Assembly (NCBI GenBank): GCA_035250485.1
Contig: DATFFB010000021.1
Span: 1-16,030, forward strand
Length of the DNA: 16,030 nucleotides
Source: JACCTH01 sp035250485
GTDB lineage: Bacteria; Actinomycetota; Acidimicrobiia; Spongiisociales; ZC4RG35
Reading direction: 5' to 3'
The notes under the pieces were generated by a model. The model had not been told where the DNA came from. It saw only the letters and a program-made list of their open reading frames with translations, and ran no database searches. Shown here piece after piece: positions 1 to 7,281 of this stretch. A program made the position numbers and the translations under genes. How positions within the stretch are numbered: position 1 is the first letter of the stretch; each line of letters begins with the position of its first letter.

Positions 1-254
1 CGAGGGGGACGAGGGGCCATGGGTCTTGACTCGTTGACGACGATGCGCCGACCTGCCAGGTCGCTGCCATCGAGCGCCTCGATTGCCTCGCGGGCCGCAT
101 CATCGGCCATCTCGACAAATCCGAAGCCGCGCGAGCGGCCAGTCTCCCGATCGCTCAGCACCTCTGCCGAGGTCACCTCACCGAAGCGACTAAAGGTTGC
201 CCGCAAGTCCTCGGATGTGGTGCGAAAGGGCAGATTTCCTACGTAGAGCCTCAA
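1..254 (-). CDS. RRM-family RNA-binding protein (3' end cut by window)
   Basis: The visible 84 residues are a complete RNA recognition motif of the small bacterial type. RNP2 is LYVGNL (residues 3-8) and RNP1 is RGFGFVEM (42-49), whose aromatic residues stack on single-stranded RNA. The domain ends near residue 76 (IVVNESRP) and a proline/arginine-rich tail begins (MAPRPPR), then runs off the window edge; such proteins often end in a Gly/Arg-rich tail. The start is a TTG at 254-252, chosen because a strong AGGAGG Shine-Dalgarno sits 4 nt upstream and the next codons give the conserved MRLYVGNLPF start. The likely role is binding cytoplasmic RNA, perhaps as a chaperone; no specific target can be inferred. 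The gene follows the DUF454 gene on the same strand after 124 bp. Confidence 0.9.
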   Translation of the reverse strand, partial: MRLYVGNLPFRTTSEDLRATFSRFGEVTSAEVLSDRETGRSRGFGFVEMADDAAREAIEALDGSDLAGRRIVVNESRPMAPRPP

Positions 255-258
255 CTTC

Positions 259-264
259 CCTCCT
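259..264 (-). promoter_or_regulatory. Shine-Dalgarno of the RRM gene
   Basis: AGGAGG on the minus strand, 4 nt before the TTG start. It is the main reason for accepting a TTG start here. Confidence 0.75.
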
Positions 265-378
265 GACCGCTGGGCAACCCCAGTCGGTTCATAGAACAGC
301 GAACCCAACGGACAGAAGGATTCGAGCGAAGTCGCGGTGACTCGCTGCCGCGAATTTAGCAATCGGCCGACCGGGGGG

Positions 379-798
379 CTACTGGTTGCCGAGCCTCTTG
401 GTGGGCCGGGTCCAAATGAACCACACCGCGAAGAGTCCGACCGCCGCCAGAACCCAACGCAGAGGCACGGCGTCGACCAGCACGGTCATCGAGAAAATGA
501 GCGAGGCCAGCACAGCCGCCGATGCGACCGCCTTGGTTCGGACCGTAAAACCGTCGCTTCGATACCCGCGGATGATCCGACCGAACACCGGATGGCCCAG
601 CAGCCAGGCATGAAACCGATCCGAGGATCGCGCAAAGAAGAAGGCCGCCAGGATCACGAAGTCGAAGGTGGGAATTCCGGGCAACCAGGACATGTAGGCA
701 AGCCCGAGGCACAAGAGGCCCAGGACCAGGTAGACGCCCCGAACGAACCGGCTGCGGGGCTTGCGAACCTGCTGCGTGGTTGCCACCAGGCTGACCAT
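379..798 (-). CDS. DUF454 / YbaN-family inner membrane protein
   Basis: This is a 139-aa protein of the DUF454 (YbaN) family. The family signature is clear: a first hydrophobic helix (VYLVLGLLCLGLAYMSWLPG), then the stretch PTFDFVILAAFFFARSS, DRFHAWLLGHPVFG, then IRGYRSDGFTVRTKA, followed by two further hydrophobic helices (AVLASLIFSMTVLVDAV; RWVLAAVGLFAVWFIW). About four membrane segments are likely. The biochemical function of the family is not known. I chose the ATG at 798 because a weak AGG lies 6 nt upstream; an in-frame TTG at 816 is an alternative adding six residues (LITRPD). It is divergent from the aldolase gene and may be co-transcribed with the RRM gene downstream. Confidence 0.85.
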   Translation of the reverse strand: MVSLVATTQQVRKPRSRFVRGVYLVLGLLCLGLAYMSWLPGIPTFDFVILAAFFFARSSDRFHAWLLGHPVFGRIIRGYRSDGFTVRTKAVASAAVLASLIFSMTVLVDAVPLRWVLAAVGLFAVWFIWTRPTKRLGNQ

Positions 799-911
799 AT
801 CCGGCCTGGTTATCAACAGCGTGTCGGCACGTTTGCCCCCTTGCTGACGCTTCGCTGGGGGCGGGACAGAGCAATGGCTAACTTTCCCGTCGATCCACGG
901 GAGGAAATCAA
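799..911. promoter_or_regulatory. Divergent intergenic region DUF454 / aldolase, with putative aldolase promoter and SD
   Basis: This 113-bp region must serve both directions. Toward the aldolase there is a TANNNT-type -10 (TAACTT, 879-884), which would give a 5' leader of about 20 nt containing a strong GGAGGA ribosome-binding site (900-905), 6 nt before the ATG. I see no convincing -35 box. No clear promoter is visible toward the DUF454 gene. Confidence 0.4.
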
Positions 912-1940
912 ATGCCAGTTGCTAGCCCGGAGAAGTATCGAGCAATGCTCGAAGCTGCCCGCGACGGGGGGTTCGCCTTTCCGGCCATCAACGTCACCGG
1001 ATCGGAGTCGCTTCACGGCGCCCTTGCGGGGTTTGCCGAGGCGGAGTCCGATGGCATTGTCCAAATCTCGACTGGCGGAGCCGAGTTTCTGTCCGGCACC
1101 ACCAGAAAGAACATGCCTGCCGGCGCTGCCGGCCTAGCGGAATTTGCGTACGTGGTGGCCGACCACTACCCGGTCAACGTTGGCCTCCACACCGACCATT
1201 GCCAGCCGGAGAGGGTTGATGGATACGTGCGTCCCTTGTTGGCTCTGAGCCAGGAGCGAGTCCGGTCCGGGCGGGGACCGCTCTTTCAGAGCCACATGCT
1301 CGATGCATCGATGCTTCCTCTGGAGGAGAACCTGGCCCTGGCCAAAGAGTTGCTCGACCAATGCAGCGCGGTGGGGTCGGTTCTGGAACTGGAAATCGGA
1401 ATTGTGGGTGGCAAAGAGGACGCCATGGACCATGAGGGCATCGAACGATCGAAGCTCTACACAACCCCCGAGGACATGGTCCGCACTGCCGAGGTATTGG
1501 GCCTGCCCGCCGAGCGCCCTTATCTGTTGGCCGCGGTGTTCGGAAACGTGCACGGGGTTTATAAGCCTGGTGCGGTGCAGCTCCGTCCCTCGATTCTGCG
1601 CGATGGACAGGAGGCCATGGAGAAGCAGTTCGGCTCCGCCGGGCGACACTTCCTCGTGTTTCACGGTGGTTCCGGATCGAGTCTCGATGAGATCCGCGAG
1701 ACGCTCGACTACGGCGTCGTCAAGATGAACGTCGACACCGATACCCAATATGCATTTACCCGGCCCATCGCCGACCACATGTTCTCCAACTACTCAGGTG
1801 TGATGAAGATCGACGGTGATGTCGGCGACAAAGCGGCGTACGACCCCCGTTCCTATTTGAAGAAGGCCGAATCGGGAATGGCGCAGCGAGTTGTCGAAGC
1901 CTGTCAGGATTTGAGGTCGGCGGGAAAAACGCTCTCGTGA
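912..1940 (+). CDS. fbaA: Class II fructose-bisphosphate aldolase
   Basis: A 342-aa zinc-dependent aldolase that reversibly cleaves fructose 1,6-bisphosphate into dihydroxyacetone phosphate and glyceraldehyde 3-phosphate in glycolysis/gluconeogenesis. The family's catalytic set is present. HTDH at 93-96 carries the catalytic Asp95 and zinc ligand His96 (E. coli D109/H110). The ELEIG stretch after residue 155 carries the Glu of the metal site. GNVHGVYKPG carries the second zinc His, and VFHGGSGS the third. KMNVDTDTQYA supplies the late Asn/Asp substrate contacts. The length is normal for the FbaA (long class II) branch. The start is secured by GGAGGA 6 nt upstream. The gene ends inside the GTGA start of nhaA, so the two are translationally coupled. 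Confidence 0.96.
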   Translation: MPVASPEKYRAMLEAARDGGFAFPAINVTGSESLHGALAGFAEAESDGIVQISTGGAEFLSGTTRKNMPAGAAGLAEFAYVVADHYPVNVGLHTDHCQPERVDGYVRPLLALSQERVRSGRGPLFQSHMLDASMLPLEENLALAKELLDQCSAVGSVLELEIGIVGGKEDAMDHEGIERSKLYTTPEDMVRTAEVLGLPAERPYLLAAVFGNVHGVYKPGAVQLRPSILRDGQEAMEKQFGSAGRHFLVFHGGSGSSLDEIRETLDYGVVKMNVDTDTQYAFTRPIADHMFSNYSGVMKIDGDVGDKAAYDPRSYLKKAESGMAQRVVEACQDLRSAGKTLS

Positions 1941-3265
1941 CCCAACCGTGGGCGCGTTCGGGCCGCTTCGTGCCCCGGACCTTCGTCCGGCCACTCCTGC
2001 GCTTCGCCAATCGAGAAGCTTCGTCTGGCATCGCCTTGATTGCCGCCGCCGCTTTGGGCTTGATCTGGGCCAACATCAACATCGACTCCTACGAAGCTTT
2101 TTTCGCGGCACCGATTCGTTTCGAGTTGGGACCGATCCATCTAGACGAGACCGTGCGCGGTTTCGTTAACGACGGACTGATGGCGATTTTCTTTTTCGTC
2201 GTTGGGCTCGAGATCAAGCGCGAGTTCGTGGTCGGTGACCTCCGCGAACTCCGGACAGCTCTCCTTCCGATCCTGGCTGCCGTGGGGGGGATGGTCGTTC
2301 CGGCGTTGATCTATTTGGCCCTGGCCGGAGGTGTCGCCGGAGCTGGGAGAGGGTGGGGAGTGCCAATGGCAACCGATATCGCGTTTGCGGTCGGCGTGCT
2401 GACCCTGGTCGGAAAACGGATACCAGTGGGAGCGAAGCTTTTCCTCCTCACGCTGGCGATCGCCGACGACATCGGCGCCATCTTCGTCATCGCCGTCTTC
2501 TATTCGGGACCACTTTCCTTCGGATGGTTGGTGGTCGCGGTCGTGTCTTTGGCGGCGGTGTGGGGAGCCGGCCGAATTGGTATCCGCTCGCTTGGCTTCT
2601 ATCTCCCGTTGGCCCTCGTGGCCTGGATCGCCACGCTCGAGTCGGGGGTTCACGCCACCTTGACCGGCGTCGCTCTCGGGCTCTTGACCCCTGTATCGCC
2701 CTTCTACGCTCTCTCGGAGTTTCGAAGTCAGTCCGGTCCGCTCCTCCACAAGCTGGTAAGCGAAGACGACGATGTCTCCGAGCGCGAGAGTGCGGACTTC
2801 AGCCTGCTCACGATTGCGGAATTCGCCCGCGAGTCGGTGTCTCCTTTGGCCCGAATGGAGCCCGCCTTTAGCCTGTGGTCGGCATTCGCAGTCGTGCCGG
2901 TCTTCGCCCTCGCCAACGCCGGGTTCGACTTCGGAGCCGAACCCATCAACCTGACCAGTCCCATTGCCCTGGGAGTCGGACTCGGCCTGCTGGTGGGCAA
3001 GACCGTCGGAGTTTCCCTTTTTACTTTCCTGGGCACCGCCAGCGGACTCGCTCTTCCCCCGGGCATGACCCCTCGTCACGTGCTCGGAGTTTCGATCTTG
3101 GCCGGAATCGGCTTCACCGTGGCACTCTTCGTCGCCGGCCTGGCCTTCGAGAACCCCGAGCATTTCGTCGATGCCCGCGTTGGCATCTTCGCGACCTCCG
3201 TTATCGCTGCACTGTTGGGTCTCGCGGTGCTGCGGTTCAATGGGTCGCGGGGAGCCGGGGTGTGA
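1937..3265 (+). CDS. nhaA: Na+/H+ antiporter NhaA
   Basis: A 442-aa secondary transporter of the NhaA family, which exchanges cytoplasmic Na+ for external H+ to control pH and sodium. Signatures include the N-terminal FANREASSGIALIAAAALGLIWAN, the GLMAIFFFVVGLEIKREF segment, the PMATDIAFAVGVL unwound helix, and ADDIGAIFVIAVFY, whose paired Asp residues match the ion-binding D163/D164 of E. coli NhaA. The C-terminal half ends in the typical VLGVSILAGIGFTVALFVAGLAF. A hydrophilic insert of about 35 residues rich in Asp/Glu (SEDDDVSERESADF) precedes the last helices, which makes it longer than the E. coli protein (388 aa). The start is GTG overlapping the aldolase TGA (GTGA), with no independent Shine-Dalgarno, so expression depends on coupling. 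Confidence 0.96.
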   Translation: MTQPWARSGRFVPRTFVRPLLRFANREASSGIALIAAAALGLIWANINIDSYEAFFAAPIRFELGPIHLDETVRGFVNDGLMAIFFFVVGLEIKREFVVGDLRELRTALLPILAAVGGMVVPALIYLALAGGVAGAGRGWGVPMATDIAFAVGVLTLVGKRIPVGAKLFLLTLAIADDIGAIFVIAVFYSGPLSFGWLVVAVVSLAAVWGAGRIGIRSLGFYLPLALVAWIATLESGVHATLTGVALGLLTPVSPFYALSEFRSQSGPLLHKLVSEDDDVSERESADFSLLTIAEFARESVSPLARMEPAFSLWSAFAVVPVFALANAGFDFGAEPINLTSPIALGVGLGLLVGKTVGVSLFTFLGTASGLALPPGMTPRHVLGVSILAGIGFTVALFVAGLAFENPEHFVDARVGIFATSVIAALLGLAVLRFNGSRGAGV

Positions 3266-3295
3266 CCGGTCGACTAACGGGACGACGCCGACCGG
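3266..3295 (+). terminator. Hairpin directly after nhaA, possible terminator without a U-tract
   Basis: CCGGTCG (3266-3272) and CGACCGG (3289-3295) form a 7-bp perfect stem with a 16-nt loop that begins right after the nhaA stop codon. There is no T-run after it, so it is at best a weak or factor-assisted terminator or an mRNA 3'-end stabiliser. Confidence 0.3.
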
Positions 3296-3337
3296 CCACA
3301 CCAAACCCAGGCCGTGATGGACGTAGTCGTGGGACCG

Positions 3338-3365
3338 TTGACTTCGCCCCCTCGGTCCCTAGGTG
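3338..3365 (+). promoter_or_regulatory. Possible promoter for the MpaB-like gene
   Basis: TTGACT (3338-3343) matches a -35 box well. TAGGTG (3360-3365), 16 bp later, is a poor -10. Transcription would begin near 3372, just before an in-frame ATG at 3377. The element lies in the 153-bp gap after nhaA. Confidence 0.3.
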
Positions 3366-3418
3366 CTCGGCTCTCTATGCCCTTCCGAGAACAATCATTT
3401 CGCGGCGAAAATGAAGGC

Positions 3419-4264
3419 ATGGGCGATACCGGCTATTTCGGACCCGGTTCCATCACCTGGATCGTCAATCAGGAGATAACAGTTCTGTTTGGGGGGGCGA
3501 GGGCGTTGCTCATGCACGCCGCCCATCCCCTGGTGGCCGCCGGGGCGAGGCAAACGTCGTTCTATCAGAGAGACCCGTGGTCTCGCCTGATCCGGACCTT
3601 GCAGCTGCAGTCGACCATGACCTTCGGCACCAAGGCGGAAGCCAACGAAGCCGCCGAACGCATCAACCGCCTCCATGCCCGGATCAACGGGGTCGATTCG
3701 GTTACTGGCCAGTCCTACGACGCCCTCGATCCCGAGCTGCTCCTGTGGGTCCATGCTTGTCTCGAGGTCTCATCCGTGTACTTCTTCGAACGGACCGTTC
3801 GCCGCCTCACGACCGCAGAGCGGGACCGTTATCACCGTGAAAACCTGACGGCGGCCAAACTCATGCTTCTCTCCGAGGATCAGGTTCCCATCACCTACGC
3901 CGACTTGGAGAACTATGTAGCGTCGGTGATTGACTCCGGTCGCTTGATCCGAACCGATGTGTCCGACAACGTCGCCGTCATCATCAGAACCGGACCCGTC
4001 CCGCCAGCTCTCAAGCCGATCTGGGCATTTATTCGCTTTGCCGCCTTCGGAACTCTGCCTTCTCGGTTACGCGATCTCTACGGGGTGCGTTGGTCGCCGG
4101 GTAGAGAACGCTGGCTCGAGCTCAACCTCGCCATCCTCGGCCGCTTGCGGCCGCTCCTTCCCCGGCGCTACCGGCTCATCGGGCCGGCGCGCTGGGCCTA
4201 CGAGAAAATCGAAGGAAGGCACGACCTCACCCTGGCGGAGGCGGCGAGCCGCCGAGATGCCTAG
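3419..4264 (+). CDS. MpaB-like oxygenase, DUF2236 family
   Basis: A 281-aa protein of the DUF2236 family, which includes fungal MpaB and the haem b latex-clearing oxygenase Lcp. The family start YFGPGSITWIV is followed by the GG.RALLMHAAHPLVAAG block (residues 25-42), a SFYQRDPWSRLIRTLQ segment, the TFGTKAEA stretch, and LLLWVHACLEVSSVYFFERT (108-127) with a conserved His that could serve as haem ligand by family analogy. No signal peptide or membrane helix is seen. The substrate is unknown, and actinobacterial genomes often carry several members. I put the start at 3419 because the conserved domain begins there; in-frame ATGs at 3377 and 3314 are possible, and none has a good Shine-Dalgarno. 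Its 3' end overlaps the convergent hydrolase gene by 38 bp. Confidence 0.8.
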   Translation: MGDTGYFGPGSITWIVNQEITVLFGGARALLMHAAHPLVAAGARQTSFYQRDPWSRLIRTLQLQSTMTFGTKAEANEAAERINRLHARINGVDSVTGQSYDALDPELLLWVHACLEVSSVYFFERTVRRLTTAERDRYHRENLTAAKLMLLSEDQVPITYADLENYVASVIDSGRLIRTDVSDNVAVIIRTGPVPPALKPIWAFIRFAAFGTLPSRLRDLYGVRWSPGRERWLELNLAILGRLRPLLPRRYRLIGPARWAYEKIEGRHDLTLAEAASRRDA

Positions 4265-4943
4265 CAAAGAAATCTCCGATCCGGAGCCAGGTGTCTTCAG
4301 CGGCATCGCGTTGGTAACCAATCGCCAGCAGTCGCCGCCCGAGAGCGCTCAGGAGGGGATGCTCGTCGTGCTGGTTCATGAAACCATGCCCCGCTTCCCG
4401 ATAGACCTTGACGTCGTGGGGAATTCCGCTCTCAGCGAGGGCATCCGCGACCGACGAAGCGTGCCGACGAAAGACCCGATCCCGCCCGCCGTAGGAAGCG
4501 ACCACCGGACAGGACCCGGCGAGGGACTTGGGTGGCCGTCCGTAGTTGGGAGCAGTGGCATCGAGCTTTGCTGACAGTCCGAGCAGGTAGGCGAAACCGC
4601 CGCCAAGGCAAAAGCCGACCGCTCCGACCTTGCCGTTGCAATCCGCTCTTCTGGTCATCCAGTCGACCACTGCCTCCGCCGTCTCTACTCCCTCGCCGCG
4701 TCCCCGCACGAGGTCGCGAAATAGGCGAGCGATGCAGCGCCACCCCCTGCCCGCCACCAGATCGGGCGCGACCGCCAGATAGCCGAGTGAAGCGACCCGA
4801 TCGGTCAAGCGACGTATGTCGTCATCGAGGCCGTGCGCCTGATGTAAAACGACCACCCCGGGGAAGGGTCCCGCGCCGTCAGGCGTGGCCAGATAGCCGG
4901 GGATGGGATCACCGACGATGTAGAGAGTGAGGTCACCACCCAC
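4227..4943 (-). CDS. Dienelactone hydrolase family protein
   Basis: A 238-aa alpha/beta hydrolase of the dienelactone hydrolase (DLH) type. The catalytic triad is visible: nucleophile Cys112 in GFCLGG, Asp155 in GGRDRVF, and His186 in GHGFMN. The N-terminal core PFPGVVVLHQAHGL occupies the place of the usual QEIFG motif, but the Glu that activates the Cys in classical DLH seems replaced (HQAHG). Activity on true dienelactones is therefore doubtful, and another ester or carbon-carbon substrate is more likely. The protein is probably cytoplasmic, with no signal peptide. The start is GTG at 4943, the only usable start after an in-frame stop. It has no Shine-Dalgarno, but TACGGT lies 9 nt upstream, suggesting near-leaderless expression. 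It is divergent from the FAD oxidoreductase. Confidence 0.88.
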   Translation of the reverse strand: MGGDLTLYIVGDPIPGYLATPDGAGPFPGVVVLHQAHGLDDDIRRLTDRVASLGYLAVAPDLVAGRGWRCIARLFRDLVRGRGEGVETAEAVVDWMTRRADCNGKVGAVGFCLGGGFAYLLGLSAKLDATAPNYGRPPKSLAGSCPVVASYGGRDRVFRRHASSVADALAESGIPHDVKVYREAGHGFMNQHDEHPLLSALGRRLLAIGYQRDAAEDTWLRIGDFFARHLGGSPPPPG

Positions 4944-4988
4944 CGTGACGCGACCGTACCGTGGCTCGGGCCAGAATGTCCCTCACGG
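4944..4988. promoter_or_regulatory. 45-bp divergent promoter region with ACCGT repeats
   Basis: Both flanking genes start with GTG and lack Shine-Dalgarno sites. On the minus strand TACGGT (4958-4953) is a TANNNT -10 placed 9 nt before the hydrolase start. On the plus strand TACCGT (4957-4962) overlaps it. Three direct ACCGT copies occur at 4942, 4953 and 4958. Confidence 0.35.
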
Positions 4989-6413
4989 GTGCAGAGAAGT
5001 TATGACGCGGTCGTAGTCGGTGCCGGACCCAACGGGTTGGCAGCGGCCGTCGCCCTGGCCCGGGCCGGTCGTTCCGTCAAGGTGCTGGAAGGAGCCGCCA
5101 CGATTGGCGGCGGTTCCCGGACGATGGAGCTGACCCAGCCGGGATTTCGCCATGACGTCTGCTCCGCGGTGCACCCCCTCGGTCTCGGTTCGCCCTTCTT
5201 CCGTCAACTCCCCCTAGAAGAGCACGGCCTCCGATGGGTTCATCCCGTGACGCCGTTCGCACATCCCATCAGCCCGCGGGAAGCGGTGCTGGTGCACCGT
5301 TCGGTGGAAACCACCGCCGAGGAGTTGGGTGGCGCCGATGGCGAGGAGTATCGGGATCGGATTGCACCGCTCGTCGAGGCCTGGGACCAGATCGAATCTT
5401 CGATCCTCAGTCCACTCTTGCGGATACCCAGGCATCCTGTGGCCATGGCCCGCTTCGGTTGGGTGGGCATCCTCTCCGCCACCACACTCATCAATTCCTT
5501 TCGCCATGAGCCTGCAAAGGCACTCTTTGCCGGCACCTCGGCGCACTCTTTCCTGCCGCTCTCCAAGCGGTTCACTGCCGCGTACGGGCTGCTCTATCCG
5601 ATCACCGCTCATCGCTGGGGGTGGCCATTTGCCGCCGGAGGCTCGCAGGCAATCGTCGATGCACTCGCCTCCTACCTCCTCTCTCTGGGCGGGGAGATCG
5701 AAACCGGTGTGTGGGTGGAAAGCCTCGCCAAGCTGCCGCCGAGCAGATCCGTCTTCCTCGACGTGACTCCCGATATCTTCCTCCGACTCGCCGGCGAGGG
5801 CCTTTCGGACTCCTACCGGCGCCGGCTCGGTCGCTTCCGCCGCGGACCCGGAGCCTTCAAGATCGACTACGCCCTCAGCAGTCCGGTTCCCTGGGCTAAC
5901 CATCGACTTCTTGATGCGGGAACGATCCACATCGGATCGTCGGAGTCGATCATCGAGGCCGAAGCGAGGATCTGGAAAGGAAGGGAGCCTGACCGGCCCT
6001 TCATTCTCGCCGCCCAACCAAGTGTCTTCGATCCCAGCCGAGCACCCGACGGCCGGCACACCCTGTGGGTATATGCCCACGTCCCCCGCGGAACGACCGT
6101 CGACTTTCGGCCCAAGATCGAGCAGGAGATCGAGAACCTTGCGCCCGGCTTCCGCGAAACGATCATCGAGCGCTGCGTCTCCAGCCCGAGCGACCTCGAG
6201 CTTTACAACCCCAATCTCGCCGGCGGAGACATCACGGGCGGTGCCCACACCCTCAAGCAGGTGTTGTTTCGACCGATCCCGTCCCGGAATCCATATGGCA
6301 CTCCGCTCGACAACGTCTTTCTCTGCTCTTCTTCGACGCCGCCCGGCGCCGGGGTGCATGGAATGTGCGGATACTGGGCGGCCCGATCCGCCCTGCGCTC
6401 CGTCCTGGCCTGA
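4989..6413 (+). CDS. FAD/NAD(P)-dependent oxidoreductase, phytoene desaturase (CrtI)/PYROXD2-like
   Basis: A 474-aa flavoprotein. The N-terminal Rossmann motif is VVVGAGPNGLAAAVALARAG (G11, G13, G16) with Glu34 (VLEG) at the end of the second strand for ribose binding. It is followed by GGGSRT and the PGFRHDVCSAVHPLG stretch typical of the PYROXD2-like branch. Near the C-terminus, NVFLCSSSTPPGAGVHGMCGYWAARSAL is the second FAD-contacting motif that closes this fold. The family performs desaturation or isomerisation on isoprenoid-like or other hydrophobic substrates; the substrate here cannot be told, and no other carotenoid gene is in the window. The start is GTG at 4989, directly followed by the conserved YDAVVVGAG. 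It is divergent from the hydrolase, and its stop lies one base from that of the convergent exonuclease. Confidence 0.87.
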   Translation: MQRSYDAVVVGAGPNGLAAAVALARAGRSVKVLEGAATIGGGSRTMELTQPGFRHDVCSAVHPLGLGSPFFRQLPLEEHGLRWVHPVTPFAHPISPREAVLVHRSVETTAEELGGADGEEYRDRIAPLVEAWDQIESSILSPLLRIPRHPVAMARFGWVGILSATTLINSFRHEPAKALFAGTSAHSFLPLSKRFTAAYGLLYPITAHRWGWPFAAGGSQAIVDALASYLLSLGGEIETGVWVESLAKLPPSRSVFLDVTPDIFLRLAGEGLSDSYRRRLGRFRRGPGAFKIDYALSSPVPWANHRLLDAGTIHIGSSESIIEAEARIWKGREPDRPFILAAQPSVFDPSRAPDGRHTLWVYAHVPRGTTVDFRPKIEQEIENLAPGFRETIIERCVSSPSDLELYNPNLAGGDITGGAHTLKQVLFRPIPSRNPYGTPLDNVFLCSSSTPPGAGVHGMCGYWAARSALRSVLA

Positions 6414-6414
6414 C

Positions 6415-7281
6415 CTACTGCCAAAGATGAGGGCGAGTCCTGACGTCGTCAAAACCCAGCTCGTCGCAAAGCTCGAGGAAGGCGGCGCGGTCGACACCTT
6501 TCCACTCGAGATCTGAGAGGTCCTCCTTCAGTTCGGCATCCTTGCGCAAGGTGGTGAGGTCGCGATACAAGAACACGTCTTCCACCCGTTCGGTCAGGGT
6601 GGCGGCGAGTTTGGGGGCTCCCCGCACCGTGACTTCCCAGTCCTCTGCCCGGGTGGGAATTGCCTCGAGATGGCGCCACCGTCCGAGAACGGTCGCGGCC
6701 GATTTGGGACCCCAGCCCGGTAATCCGGGCACGCCGTCGGCGGTGTCGCCGACCAGCGCCAGATAGTCGGGAATCGACTCGGGGCCGACCCCGAACTTGG
6801 CCTTGACGCCATCCTCGTCGAGAACGACCTGCTCGCGACGATTGAGGGTCACCACCCGATCACCAATCACGCACTGGCACATGTCTTTGTCGGGCGTGCA
6901 AATCACGACCTGTTCGACATCCTCACACCATCTCCAGGCAGCGGTGGCGATGGCATCGTCGGCCTCATATTCGAGCATCCCCCAGCAGACCACCCCGATG
7001 GTGGTGAAGGCACGTTCGACCAACGGGAACTGCGCCATCAACAGCGGATCGACCCCGGCCCCGGTTTTGTAGCCGGCGAACATGTCGTTGCGGAAGGACT
7101 CGATCACGGTGTCGGTGGCAGAGGCCAGATGTGTCACTCCCGGCTCACGCAGCAACGAGAGCGTCGTCTCGATCACGCCCAGAGTCGCCCCGACCTCGCG
7201 ACCATCGGGAGCCTGGCGCGCGGGACGGCCATAGAAAGCTCGAAACAGCTCGTAGGTACCATCGAGGAGATGGAGACGCAC
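6415..7281 (-). CDS. 5'-3' exonuclease, PolI N-domain/FEN-like
   Basis: A 288-aa stand-alone 5' nuclease resembling the N-terminal domain of DNA polymerase I, expected to remove RNA primers or 5' flaps in replication and repair. The acidic metal-binding residues are present: Asp7 (LLDGTY), Asp57 (ATDT), EYEADD at 104-109, TPDKD with Asp131/133, and VGDTADGVPG with Asp179/182. A helix-hairpin-helix follows (GVPGLPGWGPKSAATVL). The start is GTG at 7281, because conserved MRLHLLDGTYELFRAFYG begins there; the ORF is open further upstream but without homology. There is no Shine-Dalgarno, but TAGGAT lies exactly 7 nt upstream, which suits a leaderless transcript. Its first 12 bp overlap the first 12 bp of the divergent plus-strand gene. 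Confidence 0.9.
   Translation of the reverse strand: MRLHLLDGTYELFRAFYGRPARQAPDGREVGATLGVIETTLSLLREPGVTHLASATDTVIESFRNDMFAGYKTGAGVDPLLMAQFPLVERAFTTIGVVCWGMLEYEADDAIATAAWRWCEDVEQVVICTPDKDMCQCVIGDRVVTLNRREQVVLDEDGVKAKFGVGPESIPDYLALVGDTADGVPGLPGWGPKSAATVLGRWRHLEAIPTRAEDWEVTVRGAPKLAATLTERVEDVFLYRDLTTLRKDAELKEDLSDLEWKGVDRAAFLELCDELGFDDVRTRPHLWQ
7257..7262 (+). promoter_or_regulatory. Putative leaderless -10 box for the 121-aa protein
   Basis: TACCAT fits TANNNT and ends 7 nt before the ATG at 7270, so transcription would begin at or next to the start codon. It lies inside the exonuclease coding region. No -35 match is evident. Confidence 0.45.

Noticed and set aside
266..315. Short inverted repeat (GGTTC / GAACC) upstream of the RRM gene considered as an RNA thermosensor or cold-shock leader
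   Set aside because: The stem is only 4-5 bp, does not cover the Shine-Dalgarno, and no cold-box-like sequence was recognised.
337..1137. 266-aa plus-strand open frame covering the DUF454 gene and aldolase start
   Set aside because: It is antisense to the DUF454 protein and out of frame with the aldolase, very rich in Arg/Gln/Gly/Pro, and has no domain; a by-product of high GC.
2141..3304. 387-aa minus-strand open frame opposite nhaA
   Set aside because: Exactly antisense to a clear membrane transporter; composition is low-complexity Glu/Gly/Arg/Gln with no recognisable motif.
4227..6413. Possible carotenoid or polyisoprenoid degradation cluster (MpaB-like, hydrolase, CrtI-like)
   Set aside because: The three genes are convergent or divergent rather than one operon, and no synthase, cyclase or other pathway gene is nearby; adjacency alone does not support a pathway.
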